A program made the translations under genes and the position numbers. DNA of 16,978 bases. Source: Botryococcus braunii. Its lineage: Eukaryota > Chlorophyta > Trebouxiophyceae. A model generated the notes under the pieces. That model did not search any database and had not been told where the DNA came from. It saw only the letters and a list, made by a program, of their open reading frames with translations. Location of the stretch: the NCBI GenBank assembly GCA_002005505.1, contig KV908342.1, positions 417,657-434,634 on the forward strand, in the 5' to 3' direction. Shown piece by piece: positions 1 through 14,252 of the stretch (the stretch's first letter is position 1; every line of letters starts with the position of its first letter).

Positions 1-4740
<4,740 letters not shown>

Positions 4741-5070
4741 TCCACGCCCCTGCCCATGTCAGCTTCCTTGGTGGAGGCAGCTTCATTTCAAAGCCGAAGC
4801 ACAAGCAGCATTTCTCGCTGTTTGAGAGTCTATCAGGGCAAGCGAAGACACAGAAGAGGGGGTTCGCTGGCCTTGGAGCCTGGGTCGTGTGTAGTCCGGG
4901 GCTGACTCCTCCCGCCTGGGTCCTGCTGGTCTGCATCGATGTTCGTGATGAGGAAGACGCGTCTGGAGTTGCATCCTAATGCTTCGGCCTTGTTGAAAGG
5001 TTTGCCAAGGGCGTCTGAAGCAAGCCATCATGGCACGCAAAGAAGTGGAGGGATGTTTAAGCAATCGTTT

Positions 5071-5180
5071 TATTATCCGTAGGGTCAGGTTTCAGCAGTG
5101 GGAGCTGCAGTGTGGGGAGCCAGTTTATTATCCGTAGGGTCAGGTTTCAGCAGTGGGAGCTGCAGTGTGGAGAGCCAGTT
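5071..5180. repeat. 55-bp tandem duplication, two copies, one mismatch
   Basis: Copies 5071-5125 and 5126-5180 both start TATTATCCGTAGGGTCAGGT. They differ at one base by eye (GTGTGGGGAG against GTGTGGAGAG). This indicates a recent duplication. Confidence 0.93.
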
Positions 5181-5662
5181 TGCTGCCCGAGAGGGGGGGG
5201 GGCGTGATGGTCTGGGATATCACATGCTACGCAGTATGGACCCCGGGTCGCGGGTGCTGGCTCTTGCCACCGCGAGTCTCTTTCGCAGGAACGAGGTGCT
5301 GGCTTTCGCGGAACCAAGAAGATACAGCGGTCCAGCCACTCGACATTGATGAGGTTGAGAAACGCCCCACGGGTCCAGCCGGTACAGAAGAAGAAGAGGG
5401 AGAAAGAGGTTTTCAGAAGAAGGATACATATGTCCAGCTACTAGAGGCTGGTGCGATGGATGAGGTGGAGAATGTCCCTCCGGTTGGGTCGCTGTAGATG
5501 GATAACATACATGGGTGGAAAGTCTCCCACAGCGACTCGCACATGGGGACCGCAACTCACGCGGCACACTCATTGATGTTGGGGACACCCCAGTTGGGAG
5601 CAGTCATCGTCCTTTTCACTTAGGCCGAGGTGAGGAGCGGCTTCAGCAAACCTGCCGTTGAG

Positions 5663-5790
5663 TCGTGGTTCGAACCAAGGACCTATTTGCTCAATTTCAT
5701 GTGAACAATCGCTCTTCTACAGCCAGATATGGTTTGGCCAGAAGGGTCGTGGTTCGAACCAAGAAGGATTCATTTTGCAAAATGAAACCT
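5663..5790. repeat. 84-bp spaced direct repeat with a GGTTCGAACC palindrome
   Basis: TCGTGGTTCGAACCAAG occurs at 5663 and again at 5747. Similarity trails on weakly (ATTTCATGTGAAC against ATTTTGCAAAATGAAAC). The palindromic GGTTCGAACC looks like a tRNA T-loop, but the flanking bases do not form a T-stem. Confidence 0.7.
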
Positions 5791-5889
5791 TTGTGGATGC
5801 AACAGCCACAAAGGCTTCATGGGCGTGGAGATCGAGGGGGTTGTGGTAAATCCTATATGTGCTGGAACTCATTACTATATCTGTCCTGA

Positions 5890-5960
5890 CCGGTTGGTAC
5901 ATTTATCTGGCCGGGTGGTTCATTTACTTGGCCGGGTGGTTGATTTGCTTGGCCGGTTGG
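5890..5960. repeat. 21-bp tandem repeat, three to four copies
   Basis: CCGG(G/T)TGGT(T/A)CATTTA(C/T)(T/C)TGG-like units begin at 5890, 5911, 5932 and 5953. The period is exactly seven codons, so an open frame (5859-6113, +) reads a Trp-rich heptad repeat of the type LAGWFIY. I regard the frame as a by-product of the repeat. Confidence 0.88.
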
Positions 5961-6254
5961 TTAGTTAAGTTTAGTTGGCCGTTTAATTACCTGCAGCTGA
6001 GTGAAAGTAATCCCAGAAAGACACTGGAGAACATAGAAGATCTTGATTCTTCTGGTCTTCTGAAAAAGAGACTTTTGTTGTCTGGCACGTTTGTTGGGAG
6101 AATTGTCATATGAATGCATTTGGTGCATTTGGTGATTGGCCCCTAAAGCATGGGGCGGAGGGAACTGAGTGAGGTGGTAACGATAAGGCAGGGTGTGTCC
6201 TCCTGAAGCGTTCTTTTCTTGGTTTCTGATACTGCACTCACGCGCATGTGTTTC

Positions 6255-6294
6255 ACATATGTTTATAAACATATGTAATGCATTACATATGTTT
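6255..6294. repeat. Two overlapping perfect palindromes built on ACATATGT
   Basis: Bases 6255-6276 form a perfect 22-bp palindrome (ACATATGTTTA and its reverse complement). Bases 6267-6294 form a perfect 28-bp palindrome centred on AATG|CATT. They share ACATATGT, so one strand can fold in two exclusive ways. Confidence 0.95.
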
Positions 6295-6964
6295 CCGGTA
6301 CTTTTAAGAACTTACATGTAACTCTTGTCTTACATAACATGTTGGGGATTGCACATTTATTTTGGTATTCGTAATCAAGACGAGACTGAAGTAATCGATG
6401 AGTATCAATGCTGACACAGAGGCCTGACATGTCGACACTGCGGTGTTCATGAAACGTGTTGGGTCAAAGAGACCGCCAGCGTGTTTATGAAATGCTGTAT
6501 TGATATGCCGTCTGATATGACGCATGCGAGGCGTTTGGCTTATAAACCAAATTTGGCCGCCCGGAGAAGTTTCTCCTCTGAACCTTCATGCGTGATTTGC
6601 GTGGTAGTGGGCTAGAAGAAGGCCAAAGTCCACTGGGGGGAGGAGGGAGTTGAATACATAGGAGGGAAGTATCGCAGGACAGGTACTGGGAAGTTCGATG
6701 CATATTTGCAACGGGCTTAACGTTGCAATAGCTGACGGTCTGGGATGAACAAGAGTCATATGGAGGATGTCGAAATCTCATTGTAAGAGAAGGGCAGGGA
6801 CACGAGTAGGTGTCATATCTGTCGTCTACAAGAAGAGACTGTAATCTCTTTGTTGTTTGAGGTTTGGCTGTTTTCTTGGCGACGGGAACGCGGAGATTGC
6901 ACAGGCCAGGATCTTTCTTCTAGCACTTTACACACGTTGGTGGGGTCACTGGTGTTCTAGAGAA

Positions 6965-6980
6965 CCCCCAGATCTGGGGG
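6965..6980. repeat. 16-bp perfect palindrome
   Basis: CCCCCAGATCTGGGGG is self-complementary. No function can be assigned; it has no T-run, so it does not look like a hairpin terminator. Confidence 0.9.
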
Positions 6981-7020
6981 ATGGAGGGAGGATTAGAAAA
7001 TCAACATGAGAGGCACTTCA

Positions 7021-7053
7021 ATTTTGGACCGCATGGATATTTTGGACCGCATG
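7021..7053. repeat. 15-bp direct repeat, period 18
   Basis: ATTTTGGACCGCATG occurs at 7021-7035 and 7039-7053. Confidence 0.95.
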
Positions 7054-7324
7054 CGTCTTCAGTAGAGGGCATATGCGAGGCTCTCGGAGTTGGAAGGTCT
7101 TCCTAGTGCCAGTCGATTCTTGCGAAAGGAAGGACCTCGACGATGAAACTCCTCCAGCAAACTCCTGCAGAGGGGGAGGGGGGTTGTGTCCCAAATCGTT
7201 CGCCTTCATCAAACCACATCCTCGTCCAAATGGTCCCCATCCCCACAACCAGGAAGGCTTCAAACTTTCGGGTCCCCGCCGTTCTGACCATTACCAGGTG
7301 ATTCACCCCATGTCCGCAGGACTG

Positions 7325-7600
7325 TGCTTGAAACCCGCAGTAGGCTGCCAGGCAGGCACGTGCAACTCAGTACATGTCAAAGCCGGGACACGTCCAATTT
7401 GACGACTTTGGAGTCGAAGCACACTTATTCTGTCAAGGCTGTGGCCAAATCCCGCAACAGGCTGTCAGGCAAGCACGTGCACGCCCGAGTCAACACATGT
7501 CGGAAGGCTAGCCCTCAAGGGGCTGCAATCTTCCCATAAAGCTGTGGCCGAAACCCGCAATTGCAACAGGGCGTCAGGCAGGCACGTGCAAGTTGGCACA
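7325..7600. repeat. Three diverged copies of a 109-117 bp unit with a CACGTG core
   Basis: AACCCGCAGTAGGCTGCCAG..GCACGTGCAA-like sequence recurs with the CACGTG hexamer at 7357, 7474 and 7583. Each copy also has a CCCGCA start and an ACATG(T/A) end. CACGTG is the plant G-box core, but no gene start is recognised nearby, so a regulatory role is conjecture. Confidence 0.8.
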
Positions 7601-7621
7601 TGACTGAAGCGCTTCAGTCAT
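7600..7621. repeat. 22-bp perfect palindrome
   Basis: ATGACTGAAGC followed directly by its reverse complement GCTTCAGTCAT. It sits at the end of the third CACGTG repeat copy. Confidence 0.95.
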
Positions 7622-7804
7622 ATGCATGCATGTGCCCTGAGGGCCGGCTGTGACGAGACACCTTCAAAGGGATTCTCCTTCAACCAAAGGGATTCAAAGG
7701 GATCCAATCAATGGGATTCTCCTTTCTCCATCGAGTTGGTCGGATATTCGTGCCTCTCCTTCCTTGGCGGTCCTCTTCAGGCCACAGAATTGGCTGCTTA
7801 CGGA

Positions 7805-7819
7805 CCCCCCCCCCCCCCC
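7805..7819. repeat. C15 homopolymer
   Basis: Fifteen consecutive C on the + strand in noncoding sequence. Confidence 0.97.
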
Positions 7820-8019
7820 TGCCACCAAAGAGGAAGAAGAAGGCGTTTTTTGGGTGTGGGTCGCTGGAACACTGGGCTGGTCTTCGTAAGCCCATGCTTG
7901 TGAGGGAAGAAGGACGGTCCTTGAACGCTGGTCTGGTCTTATTTATCCCACTCTTGTAAACGAAAAAGTTTACATATGTTCAGCCACTAGAACCTGATGA
8001 TGAGGGCGGGGCTGCCCCG

Positions 8020-8037
8020 CCCCCCCCCCCCCCCCCC
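8020..8037. repeat. C18 homopolymer
   Basis: Eighteen consecutive C. It is preceded by GGCGGGGCTGCCCCG, which is itself partly self-complementary. Confidence 0.97.
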
Positions 8038-9164
8038 AAACACCAACGAATTGTGCCCAAATGCCCCAAGCTTCCCAAAACTCCCTGCGAGCACCCGTCG
8101 ATTGCTACAGGCTTAGGGCCCCATGGCAAGCGCCCCCCTCCCCCAGTGGACCCTCATCCCCCACTACCAGGTGGGGGGACGTCTGGGAGGTTCACCATTA
8201 GTAATCTGGTACTGGCAGGACCTAAAACCCCAGACCGAGACCGGGACCCAACCTCTAAAACTGCAAAACATTGCATATTTTTACATAAGTGAATAAGGAC
8301 GAGAAGGTAATCTTATTTCATCCGTTGTCCGCCATGATCTTGCTACTGTTTTTTCCTCTCTAACACCCACAGAGGATCACATGATCTCGTGCAATGTACT
8401 GCCGGTACTGCACATTAACATGCGGTCAGGATATGCTTCAGTCATCGCTTAAGCGCCGTGACCACCACGGCAGGACTCAGTCTGCCGGCGAACTCTGCAG
8501 CCAGGGAACTTTCTTTCACATCTCTTCTGCAGTACAGTTTTCCTTTAGATTCTCATTTGCCATACTCTCGGGGTAGCAGGGAGAGGCGTGCTAGACCTGC
8601 TCATGCCTGCTTTAGGCAGCGAGAACTGATCAACGAGGTCGGTCCCCAACATTTACAACATTGCTGAATGTGGTTACTGAAACCCTTAGTCTAATATTCC
8701 AATGCATTCTTATGTAAGTGTATTTCTATGAAATGCACCCAGGGCATCAGTGTTCGTGATATTTATGCACCTGTCCAAAATCCTGTCCTACACAAGATCC
8801 GAAACCCTCCGTGCGCGAAATATTGTTAAATCTATGCTTGTTGTGACACTGCATCTTAGCTTTTGTCATGGCCTAGTTGTTTGATCCTTTAGACATTGCG
8901 CATGGCCGGCTTGCCGACAACGATCACCGGTGCATCAGCGGAGATTACCATTTGCTGCCTCCGCTTTAGGCAATCGGGGTCCTAAGAACTATTGGTTCAA
9001 CCATAAGCTGCTTCTCTGACACATGCCCTGCTGGGGCCAGGGTATGTCATGGTCATTCTGATCTTAGATCAGAGCAAGTGATCCTTCACGGATCCAGTTC
9101 ATATTCCAGTGTATATCAGCCGTACGAGTTTGGCGTAGCACACTGCTTCAAGAACCGAGACATC

Positions 9165-9515
9165 ATGGGGCGTGCTGATCAGAAGATGGAGAAGGAACTT
9201 GTAGAACTCTTTCAGGGGCTCAGCATCAAGGATGGCGATGAGGATGCCTTCGAAATTGTTGTGAGAAAGAAATGCGAGGAGCTGCATGCCGCCTGTAGTG
9301 GCAGCAAGGTGCCCCTAAATGTGCTGGAGAATTTCTTGCAGAAGCTGAAGGAATTGCTGGGCCTGAGCAACAAGCAGATAAGAATCGCGCTCAAGAGCTT
9401 AGGAGTTTGCCTGAGCAACTGCGAAGTGCTTGGGGGGCCCAAGTCATTGGCAGCTTTCCTGAGGCAACATCGTGGCATGTTCATCCGCAAGGAGAGGGCC
9501 AAGAAGTACAAATTG
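9165..9515 (+). CDS. Hypothetical basic protein with an unrecognised GVCLSxCEV domain (exon, gene probably continues)
   Basis: I do not recognise a named family. ATG 9165 sits in a favourable context (ATCATGG) and begins MGRADQKMEKELVELFQGLS. The frame stays open 87 bases further upstream without another ATG. Residues 49-116 align without gaps to residues 212-279 of the gene at 15171, with about 29 of 68 identical by hand count. The shared core is GVCLS(N)CEV at residues 80-88, with two Cys spaced C-x3-C, and the block ends in a basic KERAKKYK. The preceding LKELLGLSNKQIRIALKSLG is helical and vaguely helix-turn-helix-like. A candidate phase-0 donor TTG|GTATCT lies at 9516. Without splicing the frame adds nine residues and stops at 9543-9545. 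That the exon codes is well supported by the paralogue; the ends are not. Confidence 0.72.
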
Positions 9516-9815
9516 GTATCTTTTTGTCTCGTTCGCTGCTTGTAAGCTTGAGAGGGCCAGGAGGAGATATGCAGCCGACATTGTGATTGGAACAAAAATA
9601 CCTGGAGCATTCGCTGGACGCACAGTCACAGATGGACGAGGTGATGCTCCATAGGAGGGTGAAGAAAACGAGCTGTCTGGTGGAAGATTTTTCGAAAGGC
9701 AGCTTGTTGGTGGATCATGGATGCAGAGAGGCATCATGCCGTGTAGAAAGCTTAACACCCTTTGGAGATAATTACACTGTGGGTCTGTACTGTCGGTTCC
9801 CTTACCAGGAACCCT

Positions 9816-9832
9816 GGGGGGGGGGGGGGGGG
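9816..9832. repeat. G17 homopolymer
   Basis: Seventeen consecutive G within the first unit of the degenerate array. Confidence 0.97.
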
Positions 9833-10298
9833 TTTCTCAGGAATAATGTGAGAGGTCCATTAAAAAAAGAAATTTTACCACCTGAGCTTCTAACGAATAT
9901 TCGTTCGTTGGGTTTGCGGGTTTGCGTCTTGTGAAGGCATTCCTCAGGGGATGTGTGTCAGGGTAGGAAGGAACCAGCTTGCTGCCGCTATATAGAGGCA
10001 GAGGCGCATTACAGCCTATGGATTTGCATAATGACTCATGAATTCCTCGCTTTAATGCCACTTCCCCTTCCAGGAAGGGGGAGAAGAGGAGGGGGGGGGG
10101 GGGTTGTCGGGAGTCGGCCGAGAAGTGGTATTGTCAACCCGGCCTTCCGGCTGATAATCCTTCTGTGGTTTTCTACTTTGCGTCTTATCAAGCCAATCGG
10201 CCAATTCGCATCATAAGCCAATTTACGTCTTTTCCAGCCAACGAATTGCAATTTGTTGGCTACCTGACCGGAAAGAAGGGAAGTTTGCTTAATCCCGC

Positions 10299-10343
10299 TG
10301 TAAAGGCAGAGCGACATTACGATGTAAAGGCAGAGCGACATTA
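10299..10343. repeat. 21-bp exact direct repeat, period 24
   Basis: TGTAAAGGCAGAGCGACATT followed by A occurs at 10299 and 10323. It is a local duplication of the GGCAGAG motif shared by units of the surrounding array. Confidence 0.93.
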
Positions 10344-11072
10344 GATGTCATTGTGCAACAAGGACAACAGCTTCTGCTGTCACTTCCCCTTCCAGAAAAG
10401 GGGGGTGGGGGAGCTTATCAGTAATCAGGTGAGAAGAGGTGTTATTAACCCAGGCCTGCAGTGAATATTTCTTTTTTGGTTTCTACTTTGCGTCTTGCAT
10501 CATATCAAGCCAATAGGCGAATTTGCATCTTATCAAGCCAAGCCAATTGGCAAGGTGTTCAGGAGACAATTGCAAGCGCACAAAATTGTTACCATAAACA
10601 TGAGAAACACGAAATGAGTCCAGTCATTGACTGCATCAAGCCAAGTTGGGTCTTGTCAGCTGGCAAATTGCAAGTTGCTGGCCGCATGTCCGGGGTGAAG
10701 GGATCTTGCTTAGTCCCACGGTAGAGTCGGAGAGACATTGGAATGCTTTATGCCAGGTGGACCCCAATATGCTGGTTCTCCCCTTCCAGAAAATGGGAAG
10801 TGGGGCTTCTCAGGATTCTGGTGAAAAGGGTTATGGAGATATTACCATACCATGGCTCGGTAATAGCTGGAGCAGCAGCGAAGTCCCTTTGTTAGCTTTG
10901 TTATTCTGCATTATATGGAGCCATTCAGCTATAGGCATGCCCAGGGAGAAGAAAATTCAGCTTAATTCGTTACAGAGGCAGAGAAACATTAATATTGTGG
11001 CCTATGTAGGATATTCATGGCCTATATAGGACATATATTGAGTGCATTGGTCCATATGGATCACCGAGTGTC

Positions 11073-11127
11073 TACTGCCTTTGCCCCTTCCGGTATATCC
11101 CAAAGGTTTACTGCCTTTGCCCCTTCC
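11073..11127. repeat. 19-bp exact direct repeat, period 36
   Basis: TACTGCCTTTGCCCCTTCC occurs at 11073 and 11109. It duplicates part of the purine-box flank of the surrounding array. Confidence 0.92.
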
Positions 11128-11770
11128 AGCAAGAGAGGAGGGGGGGGGGCTACCTCGGATGAGACATGTTATATCAAACCAGGTTACCAGCAGCAGCAAA
11201 CTCCCTTGGTCGCTTTTTTTGCTATTTTCCATCTTCTCAAGGCGATTTTGCTGGAGGCGTGTCCTGGAAATGGGAATACTGGACCATCCGGCAACGATAA
11301 TACCATATACGTGTTGACGTTTATGGTGTTGTCATTGCCATATCATCTCCTCCTGTTGGGTTTTTAAACTCCAAGGGAAGAGATTCCGAAAATGATGTCT
11401 TTACAACAGGATTGTTAAAAAACAACATAAACAAACATTAATGATTGTTTATGGTGTTCTTTTTACTAGCGTTCTGCTTTTATGTAGAGGCGGACGGACA
11501 GGATGGCCTATGGCATGGGTGATGCCACGTGGACCCTCAGCACAACTGCCACATCTCCTTTGAGCAAGAAGTAGGAGAGGGGGGCTTATTGGGAATCAGG
11601 TCAGACAGACACCAGGCCACCAGTGCATATTCCTTCATCGGTTGTATACTTCGCATCTTATCAAGCCGATGAGCTGGCGCCATGGCTGCATATCCGGCGG
11701 AAACAGGCCTACTCGCTATATGCTTATATGGAAGGATAGGCAGTACGCGGGATGGACTGCGTTATGCCTC

Positions 11771-11930
11771 AAGATTGTCTCAATTTGTCTATTGGAATTC
11801 ATTAGGCCATATGTACCTCAAATTTGTCTCAGTTTGTCTCTTGGAATGCATTAGGCCAACAGTCCCTCAAATTTGTCTCAAATTGCCTGTTGGAATACAA
11901 TAGGCCATATGTACCTCAGAATTGTCAAAT
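11771..11930. repeat. 49-bp tandem repeat, three full copies
   Basis: Copies start at 11771, 11820 and 11869; TTGGAAT(T/G/A)C recurs at 11792, 11841 and 11890, giving a period of exactly 49. A partial fourth copy starts at 11918. Because 49 is not a multiple of three, the three overlapping open frames across it read the same unit in rotating frames; they are not evidence of a protein. Confidence 0.93.
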
Positions 11931-12156
11931 GTGTATGTCAGCTCGCTTTCCAGGAAGGGGGACCCCAGGGGGTCGGGGGGCAGGGTCTGAAGAGTCACGT
12001 GAGAATTGTCTTAAACAATCACGATACCAGCTACTTAAGGTTAACTGCACATGTTTGTTCGTTGCTGTATTTACTTTGCATCTTATCAAGCCAATTTGAT
12101 GGATGAATGTTGAAGGGGATATCTGCAGCCTGCAGCTTTCCTGGTCGCCTTTTTGG

Positions 12157-12194
12157 CCCCATATGTATTATCTATATAGATAATGCATATGGGG
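12157..12194. repeat. 38-bp palindrome with one mismatched pair
   Basis: CCCCATATG(T)ATTATCTATA pairs with TATAGATAAT(G)CATATGGGG; only the tenth pair from each end fails. There is no loop, so as DNA it could extrude a cruciform. It lies at the downstream edge of the degenerate array. Confidence 0.93.
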
Positions 12195-12574
12195 ATATAT
12201 CTATCCCGCCATTGCAGTCTTATTATTGAGGCTGCCTTGGCGGCATATAGATACTTCAGGCAATGCCCACGTCATCAAGAACGTGGACAATTTTATCAAT
12301 GGAGCCTTTGGGCCCCGGACTCTTGTGTTTAGATCTGCTAGTTGCTGTGATCGGTGCACACGAATTTTAGTGTACTGGTCGAGAAGAGGGTTTTTGCTGT
12401 TTGGTGCTCAACCACCGCTTTCAGAGGAAGTTCTGGCGAATTGTCAAAAAATGTTCTTATAGTTGGTACATGGGTTATGTAGGTGGCAACAAGGTTGAGG
12501 TAATTGAAGCATGACATATCAGTATCTTTCCCCACACCCCTTCCCCCTCCCCCCCTTTCTCTCTGTCTGCCTCT

Positions 12575-12868
<294 letters not shown>

Positions 12869-13487
12869 GATGCCCGTGCGTGTTTCTTTTTGTTTGTTGT
12901 TGCACCCGAACGGTGTCGGGGTCGGGGCCAACCTTGCAAGCACTTGGTAATGGTTGATTGTAGAGTCTGGACAGCGTCGCAGTTGCGCATGTCTATTCTG
13001 GTCTGACTTTGAGCTTCGAGAAGTGGTGCCTTTATCTTGCGAACCTGGACCAGAGCCAAAGTTATGCGTGCATTTACCCGCGACACTTCATGCCCCTTAT
13101 TCTGGGTCTTGACGATTCAAGGACAGCAAAACTATTATTCGACCATAAGCATGGTCAAGCAGATAGAAATCTTGCTCTGAGGCATAATCCCCATGTTTGT
13201 AACTCATGGGTGAAAAAAGTCTGATCAGTTGTCTTCTCCAAGTCTGTGCAGCAGCAAGCATGTTAGCAACGTTGCCTGCGTGGGCTTGTAAAAGAAAATT
13301 TTGTTCCTTAACTTCTTATCTGATGATCAGCATTTCTTCACGGGTTGTTGATGCGTTTTGGGAGACGACTGCATTGCAAATGCATTCCTCCCCTGCACAC
13401 GGTACCCAGCCATGAACAGGAGCAACAAAGAGCGCTCACATAACAAACAACGCGAGAAAGCTGACACGGGGCAACTGTCTTTGCTAG

Positions 13488-13579
13488 CAACATGTGTGTA
13501 ACTCAAACGGTTGCCTCCAAGTTCATGCGCAGCGTTGCGCATGAACTTGGAGCCAACCGTTTGAATTACACACATGTTG
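13488..13579. repeat. Near-perfect hairpin: 44-bp arms, 4-base loop
   Basis: The left arm 13488-13531 (CAACATGTGTGTAACTCAAA...) is the reverse complement of 13536-13579 except at two positions, with loop GCGT at 13532-13535. No target-site duplication was recognised beside it. It could be a foldback transposon remnant, a small-RNA precursor or a simple inverted duplication. Sequence alone does not decide. Confidence 0.93.
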
Positions 13580-14131
13580 TTTTAAAACTCCAAATTTAGT
13601 TTTGGATCATGTTATACAATGAATTAGCTAATTCTTTTTGTAGACAAGCACAGCGTTTTCCTTTATATGCCGCAGCAAGCTGTGAACAAATTTATATGTC
13701 TGAATGCAGGCAACGGGCTGTAGCTGAGCGATTCGCACAAGCACTAGCCATTTGATTCCATTTTTCATGGAAACAAGTGGCCTGCTGCAAGCCTGATTGT
13801 CTTGCGCTTGCCTGGCTCTTGCCTGCCTTTTGTTCGGGCCAAATTTGTTGGCCCCAGCCGGGCCCCGCATTTAGGGTGAAAAAGAAAAGTGTGGGTGTTT
13901 ATCCCAGTAGTACCAGGACAAACACCATAAGGAAGCTCATGGAAGGGCCAACGCCGTACGCCAGAGGCCCGTATGCCACCCTGCAGCCACATGTCTCCTC
14001 CAACCCCACACCCATGGTATACCCCAAATATTTGTGGCCACAAATCTCTTTTACCACCCCCCCAACCAATCCCGTGCCCACTTAAGTGTTTTTACGTGTG
14101 ACATTATGTCAGTATGTACTGTAGGGCTCTT

Positions 14132-14154
14132 CCCCCCCCCCCCCCCCCCGGGGG
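14132..14154. repeat. C18 homopolymer followed by G5
   Basis: Eighteen C (14132-14149) run directly into five G (14150-14154). Confidence 0.97.
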
Positions 14155-14215
14155 ATCGTATGTGCAACCTTGTTGAGTCCACTCTTCCATGGGGGTGTCC
14201 CTGTAGGGTGAGCGC

Positions 14216-14252
14216 CGTACGGTACGTTATGGTTCCACTCTAGTACCGTACG
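14216..14252. repeat. 10-bp inverted repeat, 17-base spacer
   Basis: CGTACGGTAC (14216-14225) and GTACCGTACG (14243-14252) are exact reverse complements. The spacer has no obvious motif. Confidence 0.9.

Larger units (their letters stand above)
4741..9164. other. Gene-poor stretch between SEC31 and the next coding exon
   Basis: No gene could be supported on either strand. Open frames here are short, lack recognisable domains, and most fall in repeats. The interval contains SEC31 3' flanking sequence, a 55-bp tandem duplication, an 84-bp spaced repeat, a 21-bp repeat, palindromes near 6255-6294, 6965-6980 and 7600-7621, G-box repeats at 7325-7600, and C-runs at 7805-7819 and 8020-8037. From about 8040 to 9164 I see nothing assignable apart from the probable upstream region of the next gene. 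Confidence 0.6.
9790..12170. repeat. Degenerate array of about seven 320-430 bp units
   Basis: Two motifs recur in the same order. A purine box, CCCTTCCAGGAAGGGGG then (G)nCTTATCAGGAATCAG, appears near 9800, 10064, 10385, 10781, 11121, 11549 and 11945. About 80-125 bases later comes TACTTTGCGTCTTATCAAGC or a diverged form (near 9915, 10175, 10485, 10894, 11220, 11645, 12068). Between units, most copies have a TAGAGGCAGAGCGACATTA-like stretch (near 9985, 10300, 10720, 10967, 11483). The units are strongly diverged. No terminal repeats or coding capacity were seen, so the element type is unknown. Confidence 0.7.

Noticed and set aside
5663..5763. tRNA-like GGTTCGAACC (T-loop) occurring twice
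   Set aside because: The bases around TTCGAAC do not form a five-base T-stem, and no anticodon arm or acceptor stem can be assembled upstream. It is a short palindrome in a direct repeat.
6965..6980. Hairpin terminator at CCCCCAGATCTGGGGG
   Set aside because: No T-run follows, and the setting is eukaryotic, where such terminators are not expected.
11642..12106. Overlapping frames reading QFVxWNxLGxxxLK-like repeats
   Set aside because: They arise from the 49-bp tandem repeat being open in several frames.
13777..14085. 102-codon + frame, with other frames on both strands
   Set aside because: No domain, no homologue recognised, overlapping frames of similar length on both strands, and no splice or start context to support it.
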